Positions 25,668-36,583 of a stretch of 64,000 nucleotides of DNA are shown in pieces. Under the pieces are notes generated by a model. The model worked only from the letters and a program-made list of their open reading frames with translations, had not been told where the DNA came from and did not search any database. The translations under genes and the position numbers were made by a program. Position 1 is the stretch's first letter; each line of letters starts with the position of its first letter. The stretch is from Eleginops maclovinus (lineage: Eukaryota; Chordata; Actinopteri; Perciformes; Eleginopidae): the NCBI RefSeq assembly GCF_036324505.1, contig NC_086360.1, positions 7,113,226-7,177,225 of the forward strand, in the 5' to 3' direction.

Positions 25668-25752
25668 CTGCATTGACACGGCTTGTACTTGGATTATTTC
25701 GGGCTTAGAGAACAGTTCAGGGTCCCCGACACGCAAGGTGAACTCCCCGGTC
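25668..25752 (-). CDS. fras1: fras1 exon E10: end of first CSPG repeat
   Basis: This short 85 bp exon enters at phase 2 and leaves at phase 0. The acceptor is CT at 25753-25754 (sense CCCTCCTGTAG) and the donor AC at 25666-25667 (sense ATGCAG/GTACTG). It encodes TGEFTLRVGDPELFSKPEII followed by QVQAVSMQ. This is the closing strand of CSPG repeat 1 (FTLRVGD) and the linker to repeat 2. Both phases agree with the neighbouring exons, which supports calling such a short exon. Confidence 0.9.
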
Positions 25753-28700
25753 CTACAGGAGGGAAGAAAAATAAAAAAACACTGAAAAACAGTTTTGAAT
25801 AAAAGACTCATCGGGACAAACGGCCTACTTTGAGTGAACATGACCCACACACAGCCCTTAAGTTCACCCTTGAGGCTTCTGGGAAAATGAGTCCTTTGAG
25901 GCTCACCTAGTGTGTAGTCATTAGATATAATCACCTCGCTTCTATCTATGTGAGTGGAGGATGGTTACCTCACACACATGCAGACACACACCAGCCTACC
26001 TGCTAACACACACACACAAATCATTAGCAGTTTCTCCTCTCACCATGCCACCTTAGCATCATCAAAGACAAAGCTTATTACCCACAAGTCCCCGGGGCTG
26101 GGGCTGGGACATGGCCAACTGCGGCAGAAGTCCAAATAATTGAGCAGGTTGTTGGTTCAGTGACAATTCAGAGGAAATTATGGGAACAAGCTGAAGCATA
26201 TGAAGTGTTTTAGAGTGGTACACTAGGAGGATGTTTAAATATAAATAGGTAAGAACAGTAAAATAGTTTTGTTGAATAAATGAAACCTTAAATGTGCCCT
26301 TTTATGCTCATTTTGAGCCCTTTTAACATTTGTAATTTATGGCTCTACTGTGACATGTCTCTATGCTTGAATGTTCAAATATCTCTTTATTTTTCTCATA
26401 CTGCCTGTGCTGCAGCACCTGTTTTCACCCTCTGTCTAAAACCAGAGCCGAGTCTGCTTTGATTGGTTCCCTAGTCAGCTCTGTTGTGATTGCTCAACCG
26501 CTTATAGATGTCCTGGCCTTAGCCTATCATTTACAATTTGTTGGAGCACCACTCTCCAAGTGAAGTGTTACATCGTGATGTCACTACGTTGACCCTCCCT
26601 CTGGAGGGAACTTTGGGATCTTACCCTTTGCATAATGGGTACTCTGTCTGTTTCCAGGTTCTCTTATTTAATTTGTTAAGCTAATGCATAAATAGTGTTG
26701 TATAACTTCTGACTTCACTTATGTTTCTAATATATAGTATAAATGAAAAATAATTAAAGTATCGAAAGCAAATGTACTCATTCGGAAGAATGGCCCATTT
26801 TAAAATCATGCTAAACTCTAGAATATAGCAAATTATGCTTTAATATTTCAGCATTAGGTTTTTGTTGCAGCTATTAGACGTTTTTTTGCCAGCCAATTAT
26901 TGCCTTGTGTTGTAAATGGTTTCATGTCTATGTTCCTCTTGCTACAATCTCTTGTTAGTTTTGTTTTTGTAGAAGTCGTTTTTCGTCATTAAAGCTCGTC
27001 TTTTGGAAATGTTTCCTGAATTTGAGATGAACTGAATTATAATATTTGCTGATGCTTGTACAGCAAGGGCTTTTGAATAGTCTTGAGGCTCTTTTGGAAC
27101 AATGTAAAAGGGTTTTCATTCTCATAGCGACTTGGAGAGTGTATGAAAGGGAATCTGTTCTGGAGGCTTTTGGTGGCCCCAACCTTTCTCAAACCCTATG
27201 TCGGTTTTCACACGTCATCTGTAAATGTAATGAATGCACAACAAGGCAGCATCTTTGTGGAAAACTAGGCCAGCTTACAGAAAAAAAATTCATCCATCAC
27301 ATAACACATTGTACCAGTACCTTTCAACAATGATAGAACTATTTTTGAATTACAATTCCTGGCAACAGATATGAGATATAATTGAGGATTTGTACAGTGT
27401 GTGTTTTACAGGTTGAATAGCAGTGGCCCATTAAAGATTTATTGGACAGCTTATTAAAGTAACACGATGAATATATTTCTGCCATAGAACTAATACGTTT
27501 AATTTAATGTGCAGGTTATAAATATGCCTAGTATATTTGGTGCATCATTCATTTGAAATGGGTGTTATTTTATGCCATAAAAGCCTTGAGACAAAAGGGA
27601 AGCAGCTTTTGATCCGTGTCCCCAATGGTAAAATATGCCACTTGTGTCATAAAATAAAGGCAGTCAACTGACATGTTCTGATGATGAAGTACTGAATAAA
27701 AACAGCTCTTTTGGAAACAATGTATCTTATCTTAAACAGCCTCAATCTGAGGATTATATCATTTGCTGTATTTCTTATCCATAGTGTCCCATCATGAATA
27801 GGACATTTTTCTCTCTCTCTTGGACTCTTAAAAGATTCAAACATGAGAGCATTTTGGGTGGCTGTGTTTCCTCCACTTCACATAGTTTGACAAATATGGC
27901 TATAATATGCAGATTAGCTACTATTTAGGACGTTAGGTTTTTATTGTCTTCATTAATCTAATGGCTCAAAACTGGGCAGTGGACCATATTTAGCTAATTC
28001 ACGGGCTTGCCTACATTTGAGGCAAGAGCAGCTGAATCAGGATAGACCAATGTGTTAAATACGTTGATTCCGATTGGATAAACGGACATTGGGCCCAAAC
28101 TCAAAATGCCATAGATTTGTTTGGCGATTCAGCATAACAGCTGTAGTTAGGGAATCAGCTTCAGACTGAGCCCTAAAGAGGCAGAATTAATTCCTTCTAT
28201 AATATTCCGAATTAGCATCCTTTTTGATCTCTGGCACCAAGGTTTACACTGGCTAATCACACTGTCGGATACAGCAACCGAAATGTAAACCATATGTAAA
28301 TCTGTCCATTATTAGATAAGAAGTGTAAATGTAATGCATCTCCAGTTCATGTGTAGGTTAATGGAAATGAAATGTCCTACTGTACCATGAAACTGGAATA
28401 TTAAAACAGACGACTGATACTGTCAGGATACTCTCAGAAAGACAGGAGGAATACAATTTGTTTCAAATTTACTTTTAAAGAAGTAATATATTAAAAGAGA
28501 CAATTTTGTTAAAAGTGAGACCAAAAGTGGAAATATTTTTTTGTATACCAGATGCAGACTAATTAAAGGAAATCATGAATAAATATGTGGAGAAACACAA
28601 CAAATGGATTTGCTTTCATATAGTGAGCGGGGGCGCTAACACATTTTCAGATTTCTTTTTTAAATGAATTATTTTGTGTCTGCCAATTGGACTTTCTGCC

Positions 28701-28897
28701 TGTTGCATTACATTTTTTTTTAATTTCATTGTTGAATATCAATGCCAAATAGCAAGTCTGAAAGGAAGTCCTCACTCTTCAGTTTAGAGGAACTGAAATC
28801 AAGATCTGACTATTTCCTAATAAGGTCATAACAGATATTGAGTGCTTCTTAAACATTTCCTCACTCCATAAACCTCAGAAGAATCTGATCCACTTAC
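25753..28897 (-). other. fras1 intron E9-E10
   Basis: GT-AG intron of 3,145 bp with one family A copy (26288-26640). I see nothing I can name in 26650-28890. Confidence 0.85.
26288..26640 (+). repeat. Family A short interspersed repeat
   Basis: Contains ACTGCCTGTGCTGCAGCACC, AAACCAGAGCCGAGTCTGC, GCCTATCATTTACAATTTG and CCTCCCTCTGGAGGGAACTT. The right end is truncated. Confidence 0.8.
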
Positions 28898-29183
28898 CTT
28901 GCTTTTTCTCTTTGGTGCCTGAACCGGACCCGGCCCGTTCTTAGCTCCGCCCAGGTGAAGGTGTCGTCTCTAGTCAGTTCTCGGCCTTCCTTGCCTTCTC
29001 CTTCCTTCCCTCTGAACAGGACCAGCTCTCCGTTACTAGGGATCTGAACGAGCTGGAAGATGAGCCGCTCAGACGGACTGTCGGGGTCCCTCACCTGCAG
29101 CACGCTGGGGCCCAGCGGGGAAATCCCGCTGAGGGGAACCAGCAGGGAGCCGTTTACCTGAAGGGCAGGGGGGTGGGTGTTAC
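28898..29183 (-). CDS. fras1: fras1 exon E9: first CSPG repeat, N-terminal part
   Basis: This 286 bp exon enters at phase 1 and leaves at phase 2. The acceptor is CT at 29184-29185 (sense TTCCTCTCAG) and the donor AC at 28896-28897 (sense GCAAG/GTAAGTGG). It encodes the start of the first CSPG repeat: HPPALQVNGSLLVPLSG, then VLQVRDPDSP, LIFQLVQIPSNGELVLF and VRFRHQREKA. A second AG at the CCCTTCAG near 29158 is a possible alternative acceptor. The outer one is preferred because only it keeps the phase from E8 (G+GT). An NGS sequon is present. A charged K/E/G-rich stretch, GKEGEGKEGREL, sits in the loop after ELVLF and is discussed under findings. Confidence 0.92.
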
Positions 29184-29315
29184 CTGAGAGGAAGCGGGAG
29201 GACAGAAAGAAAAGAAAACCGTGATGATTTAATGGTTGAAAAACATACAGCCTCCAATTACGCTAATTGCTATATATTAACGCTTTTCAAATCCTGATAT
29301 TTATATAATTACAAT

Positions 29316-30142
29316 CAGGGTGCGATTTGTAGGGGGGGATGGTGAGGATTTCCCCCCCTCTGGTTTTCCTATCCCTACCTCTGCTAAATTATTTTTATCT
29401 CCGGTGGGGACAAGGATTTCCCCCCCCTTGATAGCGATGAATGCAACTTAACTGCTAGCCTACTTAAACTCTTGAAATCTAACGATCTTCAGTGTCTTTA
29501 CATCAGAGTAGGCTATTCAGCAGCCTTCTGGCAGACGGTGCATATTTCTGAACGTCATCGAACACAAAAACATTGTAACATTTTTGTGCGGGAACTTCGC
29601 AGGAAAAACAGCGCTGAACCAAACATGAAACGCGTTCAGAGCAGCATATCATCTTACTTTACAGGACCCATTTGCAGAATTGTGGATAGAAGAGGGCCGA
29701 AATGCTGCAGACAATGCCCCGATAGGAAAAACGAAAAAGCCACCACAAATTTGTCACCAGAGCCGACTGTTACTTTGTCTAGTTTTCCAGACCTGTCCCT
29801 GAGTGTTGACAGCACGTTGTGCTATTTAGTGAATTATTTTGAGTGTTTGATTTAAGTTAATTGGAGGGTCTTTTCATGGAGAGCATTGATGCTGTTCTAT
29901 GGTGCTTTCTGCCTGTTAGTGCGTACGCATGTTTTTGTGACGTTGAATAGAAATCCATGTATGGGTTATTAAAAGTTTTGCCATGTTGTGATGGGGACTA
30001 ATCCACGGACCCGAAAAAAGGGCCTGTCTACTTTTTGCGTTTTTTTCTCCCTAGTTATGCAAGTTAAAAGTCCAATGTTCTTGTCTATGAATAAATTAAA
30101 AAAAACATCCCCCCCTCTGTTTTTTTGTCAAATCGCACCCTG
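29316..30142 (+). mobile_element. hAT superfamily DNA transposon, non-autonomous (827 bp)
   Basis: The 14 bp terminal inverted repeats are perfect (CAGGGTGCGATTTG at the left, CAAATCGCACCCTG at the right). Both ends are flanked by the 8 bp direct repeat ATTACAAT (29308-29315 and 30143-30150). An 8 bp target duplication with CAGGG termini is diagnostic of hAT elements. Inside, an open frame at 29472-29855 (127 residues) contains MKRVQSSISSYFTGP. That segment resembles the short N-terminal motif of hAT-type proteins that precedes a TTF-type zinc finger; this link is tentative. The catalytic and dimerisation domains are absent, so it is a deletion derivative. Confidence 0.88.
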
Positions 30143-31142
30143 ATTACAATTGAAGCTAGAACAGACTGTGAGTGGGTGTAGGGATGAAACGAGGTTAGGG
30201 AGTAAAAAAGTGTGTGTCTGTGAGTGTGTGTATGGAAGATGGCCGGTGATATATAAGCAAGACATCTCGGTCTTTGCGTGGCATTTTAGAAGTTGGCTTT
30301 AATTGGAATTGACTTTGTTGGGGAACTTTTTAAAGATCAGCTCTTTTGAGAAGCGGTGTTTTAATCTCATTATATTTCCTCTAATGATGCCAGAGGCACT
30401 CTAAAATCTCAAACTTTCGGCCATGTAAACAAACTCACAAATGAGAAAGGACTATAATTAAATCCCTAGCTTTCCTCTTTTTTCTTGGCAAACAAAAAAC
30501 AAAGCTAAGTTGTTATGGCCAATTCTTTTTGATTAAGTTGTGGATAGAGCCTTAAGGCTAGACATTTTTCATGATATCACAAGAAGAAAACATTTATCAC
30601 AAATGATAATATAATTCTCTATTATAACTAAACTTTGTCAAGTTTCATAGATCATCTCACAACCACGGTCTGATTGTGAAGGACTCAGGCGTCGACGAGT
30701 TCTGTTTCAACATAAAAGCCAAAGAATAAAAGAACAAGACGCGTTTAATGACCTGCACGGCATGCAGTCACTTAACTATTTTACAGTGTTATTCAGGAAA
30801 CCAATTACAAAGAAGACACTAATAATGTCGCCAGTCAATGTAAACAGTCTATTCTGGAAAGAACAGAACCTGAAACGGAGAGACGTAGCTGAAATACACT
30901 TTTTACTTCTGTTTCTGTTGTGGCTTTCAATAATTGCCTATGTTTCACATCCTTTTTTGAATGGATAAATTATAGCTCTGGATGACTATACGTTTAAGTT
31001 TGAAGTCTGTTTTAAATTGATTTAAATGCATTTTTCATCAGAGAAGAATCTTCATGAATCAAAATATTTGAGGTGAAAATAATGAGAATTTGACCAGGTA
31101 GCCAGAGACAAACCTCTGAATTAATACCAATGCTGTTTCTGT

Positions 31143-31305
31143 CTGCTAACACTGTTAGCTGCAAACAAAGTTAGCTGCACAGAGCGTTAGCTGCTTATTT
31201 CTTTGGCTGCTAACACGGTTGGCTGCAAACACCTTTAACTGCTAACACCATTAACTGCTTATAGCCTTAGTTGCTAATACCTTTAGCTGCTAACACCTGC
31301 TCAGC
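31143..31305. repeat. Degenerate minisatellite, unit like TTAGCTGCTAACACC
   Basis: About eight imperfect copies of an 18-22 bp unit built on TTAGCTGCTAACACCTTTAG. Copies differ by several substitutions. Confidence 0.7.
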
Positions 31306-32680
31306 CATCTCAATGTTGAGAGCTGTATGGAAGAAATCCCTCAAAAGTAGATGTGCTCAAATCTCAAAACTCAAATCAAGGCCGTTAAAATACACCAAGA
31401 CATGTTAAATATTACTCCTCAATATGTAGGCTACCTCCTGATCCTTTAAGTCCTTCAATATCATTTTCAAATTCTAACAGATTTGAAAAAGCTGCAAATG
31501 TTTTTTTTCACAGACAGCTAAACTTTCAAAAAATTGAATATCACTCTAGAGGAAGAATCCAGAGGTTGTCCTGTATCTGTGATTGACAGCTTATTAATTA
31601 GCCTATCAGTGTTCAGGGAGCAGCAACAACCCTGCCTTCAGTGTAGCAGAGCAGCAACCTGCCAATCAAGCTAAATTCATCACCATTAAATCTCCTTTGT
31701 GCCAGTTGGAAAACAAAACTGGATGTTTGTTCTCTTCTAGTGAATTTCAGCCAGGAACCTAATACCGTCCATCATTGGCACAAGAGTATCGCAGCATTAG
31801 GTGACTTGTTCTAGATAAATTGTAAATTAGCCACCATCGTGTATTTGTTGATGTTAAATTAATCAGACAGGCAGAACAGGACACATATTTCACTACAGGA
31901 GCTGCAGCTTAGGGGGTACATTAACATTTAACAACCATACCTCACACAGCATTAGACTGTGGGATTTTTCTTTTATGCCAAATTAACCAGCCTGTTGCCT
32001 AGCAACCAGCGATGTGGATTTGTTTTTTAAGTGACGTTGAGGTTAACTTGCATTATTTATGTGGATTTTTTGCCCTCACCATAGTGTTATTTGGGCTGCT
32101 GTGGGATGAGCCTGACTATAGCAGAAACATATTTATACTCGGAAGGCTTTACCATACAAAGAATTTATGTTGGTGTTTTATACTGAGAAAAAAAAACACA
32201 AAAGCAAGTACTGCATCACCGATATATAATATTAAAACAAATCTACTGTTCAATTCTAAAAAACAGCTGTATAGTTCTGTGTAGGAATGTGCAAAATAAT
32301 GTATGTTAATGAAGCGCAATATGATATGAAACTTCATGTGATATGCACAGTACACAAAATGTGCTCTATAAAAACCTCATCTATAAAACAAGTGAATTTA
32401 TACTTCAACTTATTTTGATTAAGCTACTTGCCACTGGCACAAACTTTCAAAACAGTGAACGTGATAGCAAAGAGCTTGTAGCTACACTATACATTAGCTT
32501 ATTATTGAAGTAACGTTAAACAATCTCATAAGTTTCTTTATCCAGGTTGTGTCTGGTTTTGTTGTTGACGGTTTTGTTATTTGCCAAAATTAAGTCTTAC
32601 TAACCAAATTTAACTCTGTATTTTGGGTGATTGCAGTCATGTCGTGCTTTGGGACAATTAGCAGTTTTCCATTTTAAATG

Positions 32681-32937
32681 AAAGGGGCCATATTATGCTA
32701 ATTTTCAGGTTTCATAATTAGTTTTTGCCTCTGTTGTAACATGTCAACATGCTTTTATGTTCAAAAGGTCTTTATTGTTCTCATATTGCCTGTGCTGCAG
32801 CACCTCTTTTCACCCTCTGTTTTTGAAACCAGAGCCCAAACTGGAGGGGAAATTCAGCATTTTAGCCTTTGCAGCCCATTTACATGTACAACAACCTATA
32901 TAACACATTACATAAAAGCGTAATAGGGCACATTTAA
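32681..32937 (+). repeat. Family A repeat, both termini kept, centre deleted
   Basis: Starts AAAGGGGCCATATTATGC and ends GTAATAGGGCACATTTAA. The middle (from AAACCAGAGCCC to AGGGGAAATTCAGC) is deleted. It shows that both termini are shared by internally deleted copies, as in MITE families. It lies only 20 bp from exon E8. Confidence 0.8.
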
Positions 32938-32957
32938 AGCAGACATCATGTTATTAC

Positions 32958-33098
32958 CATGGCATGTCCTGGTCTTCTGATTGGCGTAGAATCCGTGTCC
33001 ACAGTTGGGCGTGCAGTATCCTTCCATGAGGAAGGTTTGCTCACGACACGCACTGCAGCGTCCAGCCCCATCACATAGCACACAGTCGGACGAGCAAG
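32958..33098 (-). CDS. fras1: fras1 exon E8: last furin-like (FU) module
   Basis: This 141 bp exon is phase 1-1. The acceptor is CT at 33099-33100 (sense CATCCTATTTAG) and the donor AC at 32956-32957 (sense GCCATG/GTAATAAC). It encodes CSSDCVLCDGAGRCSAC through TRTCH with eight cysteines. It is the last FU module: the next exon has no cysteine and begins the CSPG region, giving the junction CHG-NTHPPALQV. In FRAS1 the FU array passes directly into the first CSPG repeat, which fits. Confidence 0.93.
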
Positions 33099-33375
33099 CT
33101 AAATAGGATGCAGATTATTCAGAGAAGGAATGTTTGATTAATTATTATTTGTTCTGGTACATTACTTCACTCTAAACCGTACATATTTACATATTCACAT
33201 TTCTACGTACAATTATTTATTTAATTTCCTCAAAAGCAGAATGTTTATCCTTTTTTTTCAATTTCAAAATTTTAAACTTACCCAGCACAGAAAACATTTT
33301 AAAATCATGCCTTTGACTCCGAAATAGGCACATTCTTAGAGATGTAAAAAACGGGAGCATTCATCAAAGTCTTAC

Positions 33376-33516
33376 GTTTGCAAATCTGCGAGGAAGCTTC
33401 CAGGAAGTAGTTCCTGCCACATTCCAGCACACACTGACCCTGCAGGGTGGCGTAGGGAGGCTGGCACTTCTGGCACTGTCCTGGACCCCGACACTCCATG
33501 CAGTGATCATCACAGC
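33376..33516 (-). CDS. fras1: fras1 exon E7: furin-like (FU) module
   Basis: This 141 bp exon is phase 1-1. The acceptor is CT at 33517-33518 (sense TTCTTGTCAG) and the donor AC at 33374-33375 (sense GCAAAC/GTAAGAC). It encodes CDDHCMECRGPGQCQKC and ends SSQICK, with all eight cysteines. It joins E6 as CLG-CDDHC and E8 as CKP-CSSDC. Confidence 0.93.
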
Positions 33517-33700
33517 CTGACAAGAACACATGCAACAAACTGAGTGCATTAAAGCCAGCAATGTAAAATAACTAAGAAAGCCACTTGAAGAGCTTATTAA
33601 TGCACGTGGAGGGCAAAAGAAGGATTCTGCTCTGCAGTGTGTTTTTTTTTTACTGAATTTTGTGATGTGTTCAAATTCAGCTGCTTTTTGGTGCACTGAC

Positions 33701-33841
33701 CGAGGCATTTGTCACCGTCCCGATAGAAGCTGGGGGAGCATCCCTGGGTGCACAGTCCATCTTGCAACACGTATCCCTCCATGCACAGCAGGCAGTCTGT
33801 CCTCAGAGGACCTTTACAGGCGTTGCAGCTCCAGTCGCACT
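33701..33841 (-). CDS. fras1: fras1 exon E6: furin-like (FU) module
   Basis: This 141 bp exon is phase 1-1. The acceptor is CT at 33842-33843 (sense CCATCCAG) and the donor AC at 33699-33700 (sense CCTCG/GTCAGTGC). It encodes the eight-cysteine module CDWSCNACKGPLRTDCLLC through DKCL. It is the first of three FU exons packed into about 900 bp (E6 to E8), separated by introns of only 184 and 277 bp. Confidence 0.93.
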
Positions 33842-34329
33842 CTGGATGGAGGGCGGCACATGGGGAGGAGGAGGAGAGCGTGTTTTTAAGCGGGGACAGT
33901 GGGATTAGACACGAGGGGATTTTGAAGGCGAGAGCAAAAGGTGAGGGCAGAAGAGAGAGAGGGGCGAGAGAAATAAAGAGATTAACACATTCTTGATAGC
34001 AGAGGGATTTATTCTAAACCTAATTGTGTTTTTTTTTTCCTTTCTCTTTTATCAGCTGCACATCTGTTGTGTGCTGTGCTGCCCTCCATTCATATTGAGA
34101 AGAGAATTAAACACAATTAGGACAAATACAATTCTGTGTTTTTGTGAACTGCTAGGTTTGTATTCAATTTAAACAGACAAACGACTTCCTAAGCAGTCTC
34201 AGCAGTTACATAAGTAAGGGATAATGTGCAGCCTCGTTTGCACATAATCCCACTTTTCACACAGCCACATTCTAAATAAACCAACGAATTGACTCACAAC
34301 ATTAATTGAAAACTATTTTATAAAACAAT

Positions 34330-34680
34330 GATCGCATTGCTATGGCTAAGAAAAAGAAATACTCTACCAACGGCTGGGACCACGGCAACAACAACGGTAT
34401 TTAAAATGACGGCAGCACTGATCGGAGTGTACTGTAACTGTCCAAGACTATTCGCAGTTTATTTTCTAAACAATACTTGAGTCCATACAGTGTTTCTGTC
34501 AGAGTTTATTTCCTGTCTGCCTTGTTTTAGTGATTTCTCTGACGTCCAACGGTCTTTTAAACTCTCCTCTCTCCTTTGATCCGCATTATTTTGCTTAGTA
34601 GCGGTGTGTTAACAATTATTAACAAACTCTGAAATGACCAAACGACCAATCAGAATTGAGTATTCACTAACCGATGTAAT
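34330..34680 (+). repeat. Family C dispersed repeat, copy 1
   Basis: Colinear with 55275-55690. Shared blocks include AAAATGACGGCAG, TTCCTGTCTGCCTTG (TTCCTGTCTGTCTTC in the other copy) and GCGGTGTGTTAACA, then GACCAATCAGAAT. No coding content. Its class is unknown. Confidence 0.65.
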
Positions 34681-34930
34681 ACAGTATACTTGTTAATGCG
34701 AAATGTAATTACTTCCGAACTCTGAAAAGTCAGACAGATTGCAAGATGGATAAAAGTATGTATTTTATCCTTTAAATCAATAAATAAGCCACAGTAAATG
34801 TCCTTGGAACTTATTAGGTCAACAGTTCTTGATTTCACAAAAAAATCTTGGAACCAAGATCATTTTTTGAAGACGCATGGCAATCCATCTGTCTGTGGTT
34901 TGGAGAGACTGACTGACTAACATTGGTATT

Positions 34931-35060
34931 GTGCGGCAGTGGCTCAGCCTGTAGAGACTTGGGTTGGGAACCGGAAGGTGGCAAGACCAAAGTAAAGAAT
35001 GTGGACTAGTACTTCCAGGTCAAATTTCACTGTGCTGTATACTTGCGTGTGAGTAAAAAC
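34931..35060 (+). repeat. tRNA-derived SINE-like fragment
   Basis: The head GCGGCAGTGGCTCAGCCTGT resembles a pol III A box, and GGGAACCGGAAGGTGGCAAG resembles the degenerate fish SINE block before the B box. The tail is AT-rich. It is degraded, and the assignment rests on these two motifs only. Confidence 0.5.
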
Positions 35061-36436
35061 AGTGTTTGATTTGAACCCTCCGTTTCTCAACTTTCCATGC
35101 TTCGTTGAATAATTATAGGACTTTTTCTTTCATAGCAGTCTGTGAGTCATATGAAAAAGAAAACTAAGATCTGCCTGAGATCCTACTTTGTCTTCAACAT
35201 TTTATATTTCCCCCTCAGTTTCGTCCTCAATTCTCTTAAGGGACACATCCTTAAGGAGTAACATTGTGATACCCGCAGGTTAACCATCTTTAAACTCATT
35301 CACTTTTTAAAGTTTCTACACATTTCCTCTCACTTCATCTATAGCCTGCACATAAAGTAGCTAGAATGAAAACAGCAGAGGTCTCCAAAGGGGTTTTTTC
35401 TGAGGATTCTGAGGGAGGTAAATGAGGGGTTCCTCCTTAGAAATATATCACTGATTAATCCAAACCGATGTTGGTAGAAGCGCTGAAAGGTTTATAAGAG
35501 ATTCTCTCAATAAATGTTCCCCTGTGGTTGCAAATGAGAGCTCCCAAAGAATGCAGTGTTGCTTTCTAACACTCTAGGTTCATCTAAGGTTCAGTGGATT
35601 ACCCGGGCAGCGGCTGCGGCTAGCTGGGGGGATAAATAGAGCATCGTGGGCTGGATGGCTACAACCACCTGTCGAGCTGAGAGGCACTGCTATCTAGCCA
35701 CTAGCGGTCAGTTTAGTTTCTAATCTCGTGTTAGACATGGGAAGCTATGGGTCCACCTCAGGGGCAGGTACCTTCGGGCCCCTGATACCTCGTAAAATCT
35801 CATTACGTTGAACCAAATCGCTGATAAAGGCAAGTCTGCAAGGTGATGTAAGCTCCACATGAAATGGCTTTCTGTGAATTAAAGTGGATATCTATGTTAA
35901 GCCAGTGTGACAACACAGTTGGGCTGCTCGTATTCTGAATATAAATCCCATCCAGTCATTATTCAGCGGGAGAAGCACAAAGGAGAAAAGGAAGCGAGAC
36001 AGATTTTCACATATCTTATTTGCGGGTTGGCGATGAAGCGGAGCGAGATTCAGTCAGACAGAATGTGGTCTGGGCCGGTTAGTGGGTCATTAAATATATA
36101 AGCAGAGTTATTGCATGCAAAGTGAAAAAAAAGACGAGGTATTCAGTCTGGACATGGTTCCTCTGAGGCCCATTCATCACCTTCTCTGCAGGATGGAAGA
36201 TTTAATACGCAGTTGTAACGCACACATAATGTTTAGGATTTGCATATCTGGACCCACAGTTTATGACTTGATCAATGGACCCCATAAACTCAATGTAGCA
36301 CCCTGCAGTACATGCAATATAGATGGAGAGTAATTTATGGGTATCATAAAGGGCGAACTACATCCTCATTATCAATCCAGTGTGTCCCCTCGCTGTATGC
36401 TGCAGTGTGTATTGGGTTGTCAGGGCAATGGCGTAC

Positions 36437-36583
36437 CTCTGCAGGCCCGTGTGCTGGTGTTGAGGTAGTACTGATGGGCGCAGCTGTCGTATTGGCATTC
36501 TCCGAACAGCAGCACCTTGGCCGGGTCGCGGCAGGATGTACAAACACCAGACATGTCGCACGTCAGGCACTGGCTGTCACACG
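36437..36583 (-). CDS. fras1: fras1 exon E5: furin-like (FU) module
   Basis: This 147 bp exon is phase 1-1. The acceptor is CT at 36584-36585 (sense TCTCCGGCAG) and the donor AC at 36435-36436 (sense TGCAGAG/GTACGC). It encodes an eight-cysteine module starting CDSQCLTCDMSGVCTSC and ending STRAC. An NTS sequon in YLNTST is a possible N-glycosylation site. Compared with E4 the segment between cysteines 3 and 4 is shorter and the loop after cysteine 5 is longer. It joins in frame to E6 as ACRE-CDWSC. Confidence 0.93.

Larger units (their letters stand above)
29184..32957 (-). other. fras1 intron E8-E9
   Basis: GT-AG intron of 3,774 bp at the boundary between the FU array and the CSPG region. 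It holds a hAT element (29316-30142), a weak minisatellite (31143-31305) and a family A copy (32681-32937). Nothing recognisable in 30150-31140 or 31310-32680. Confidence 0.85.
33842..36436 (-). other. fras1 intron E5-E6
   Basis: GT-AG intron of 2,595 bp. It starts with a purine-rich stretch (plus strand 33845-33985), then holds a family C repeat (34330-34680) and a tRNA-derived SINE-like piece (34931-35060). Nothing further recognised in 35070-36430. Confidence 0.85.

Noticed and set aside
29150..29160. Inner acceptor CCCTTCAG as the start of exon E9
   Set aside because: It would break the phase carried from E8. The outer acceptor at 29184-29185 fits both phase and the continuing HPPALQV sequence.
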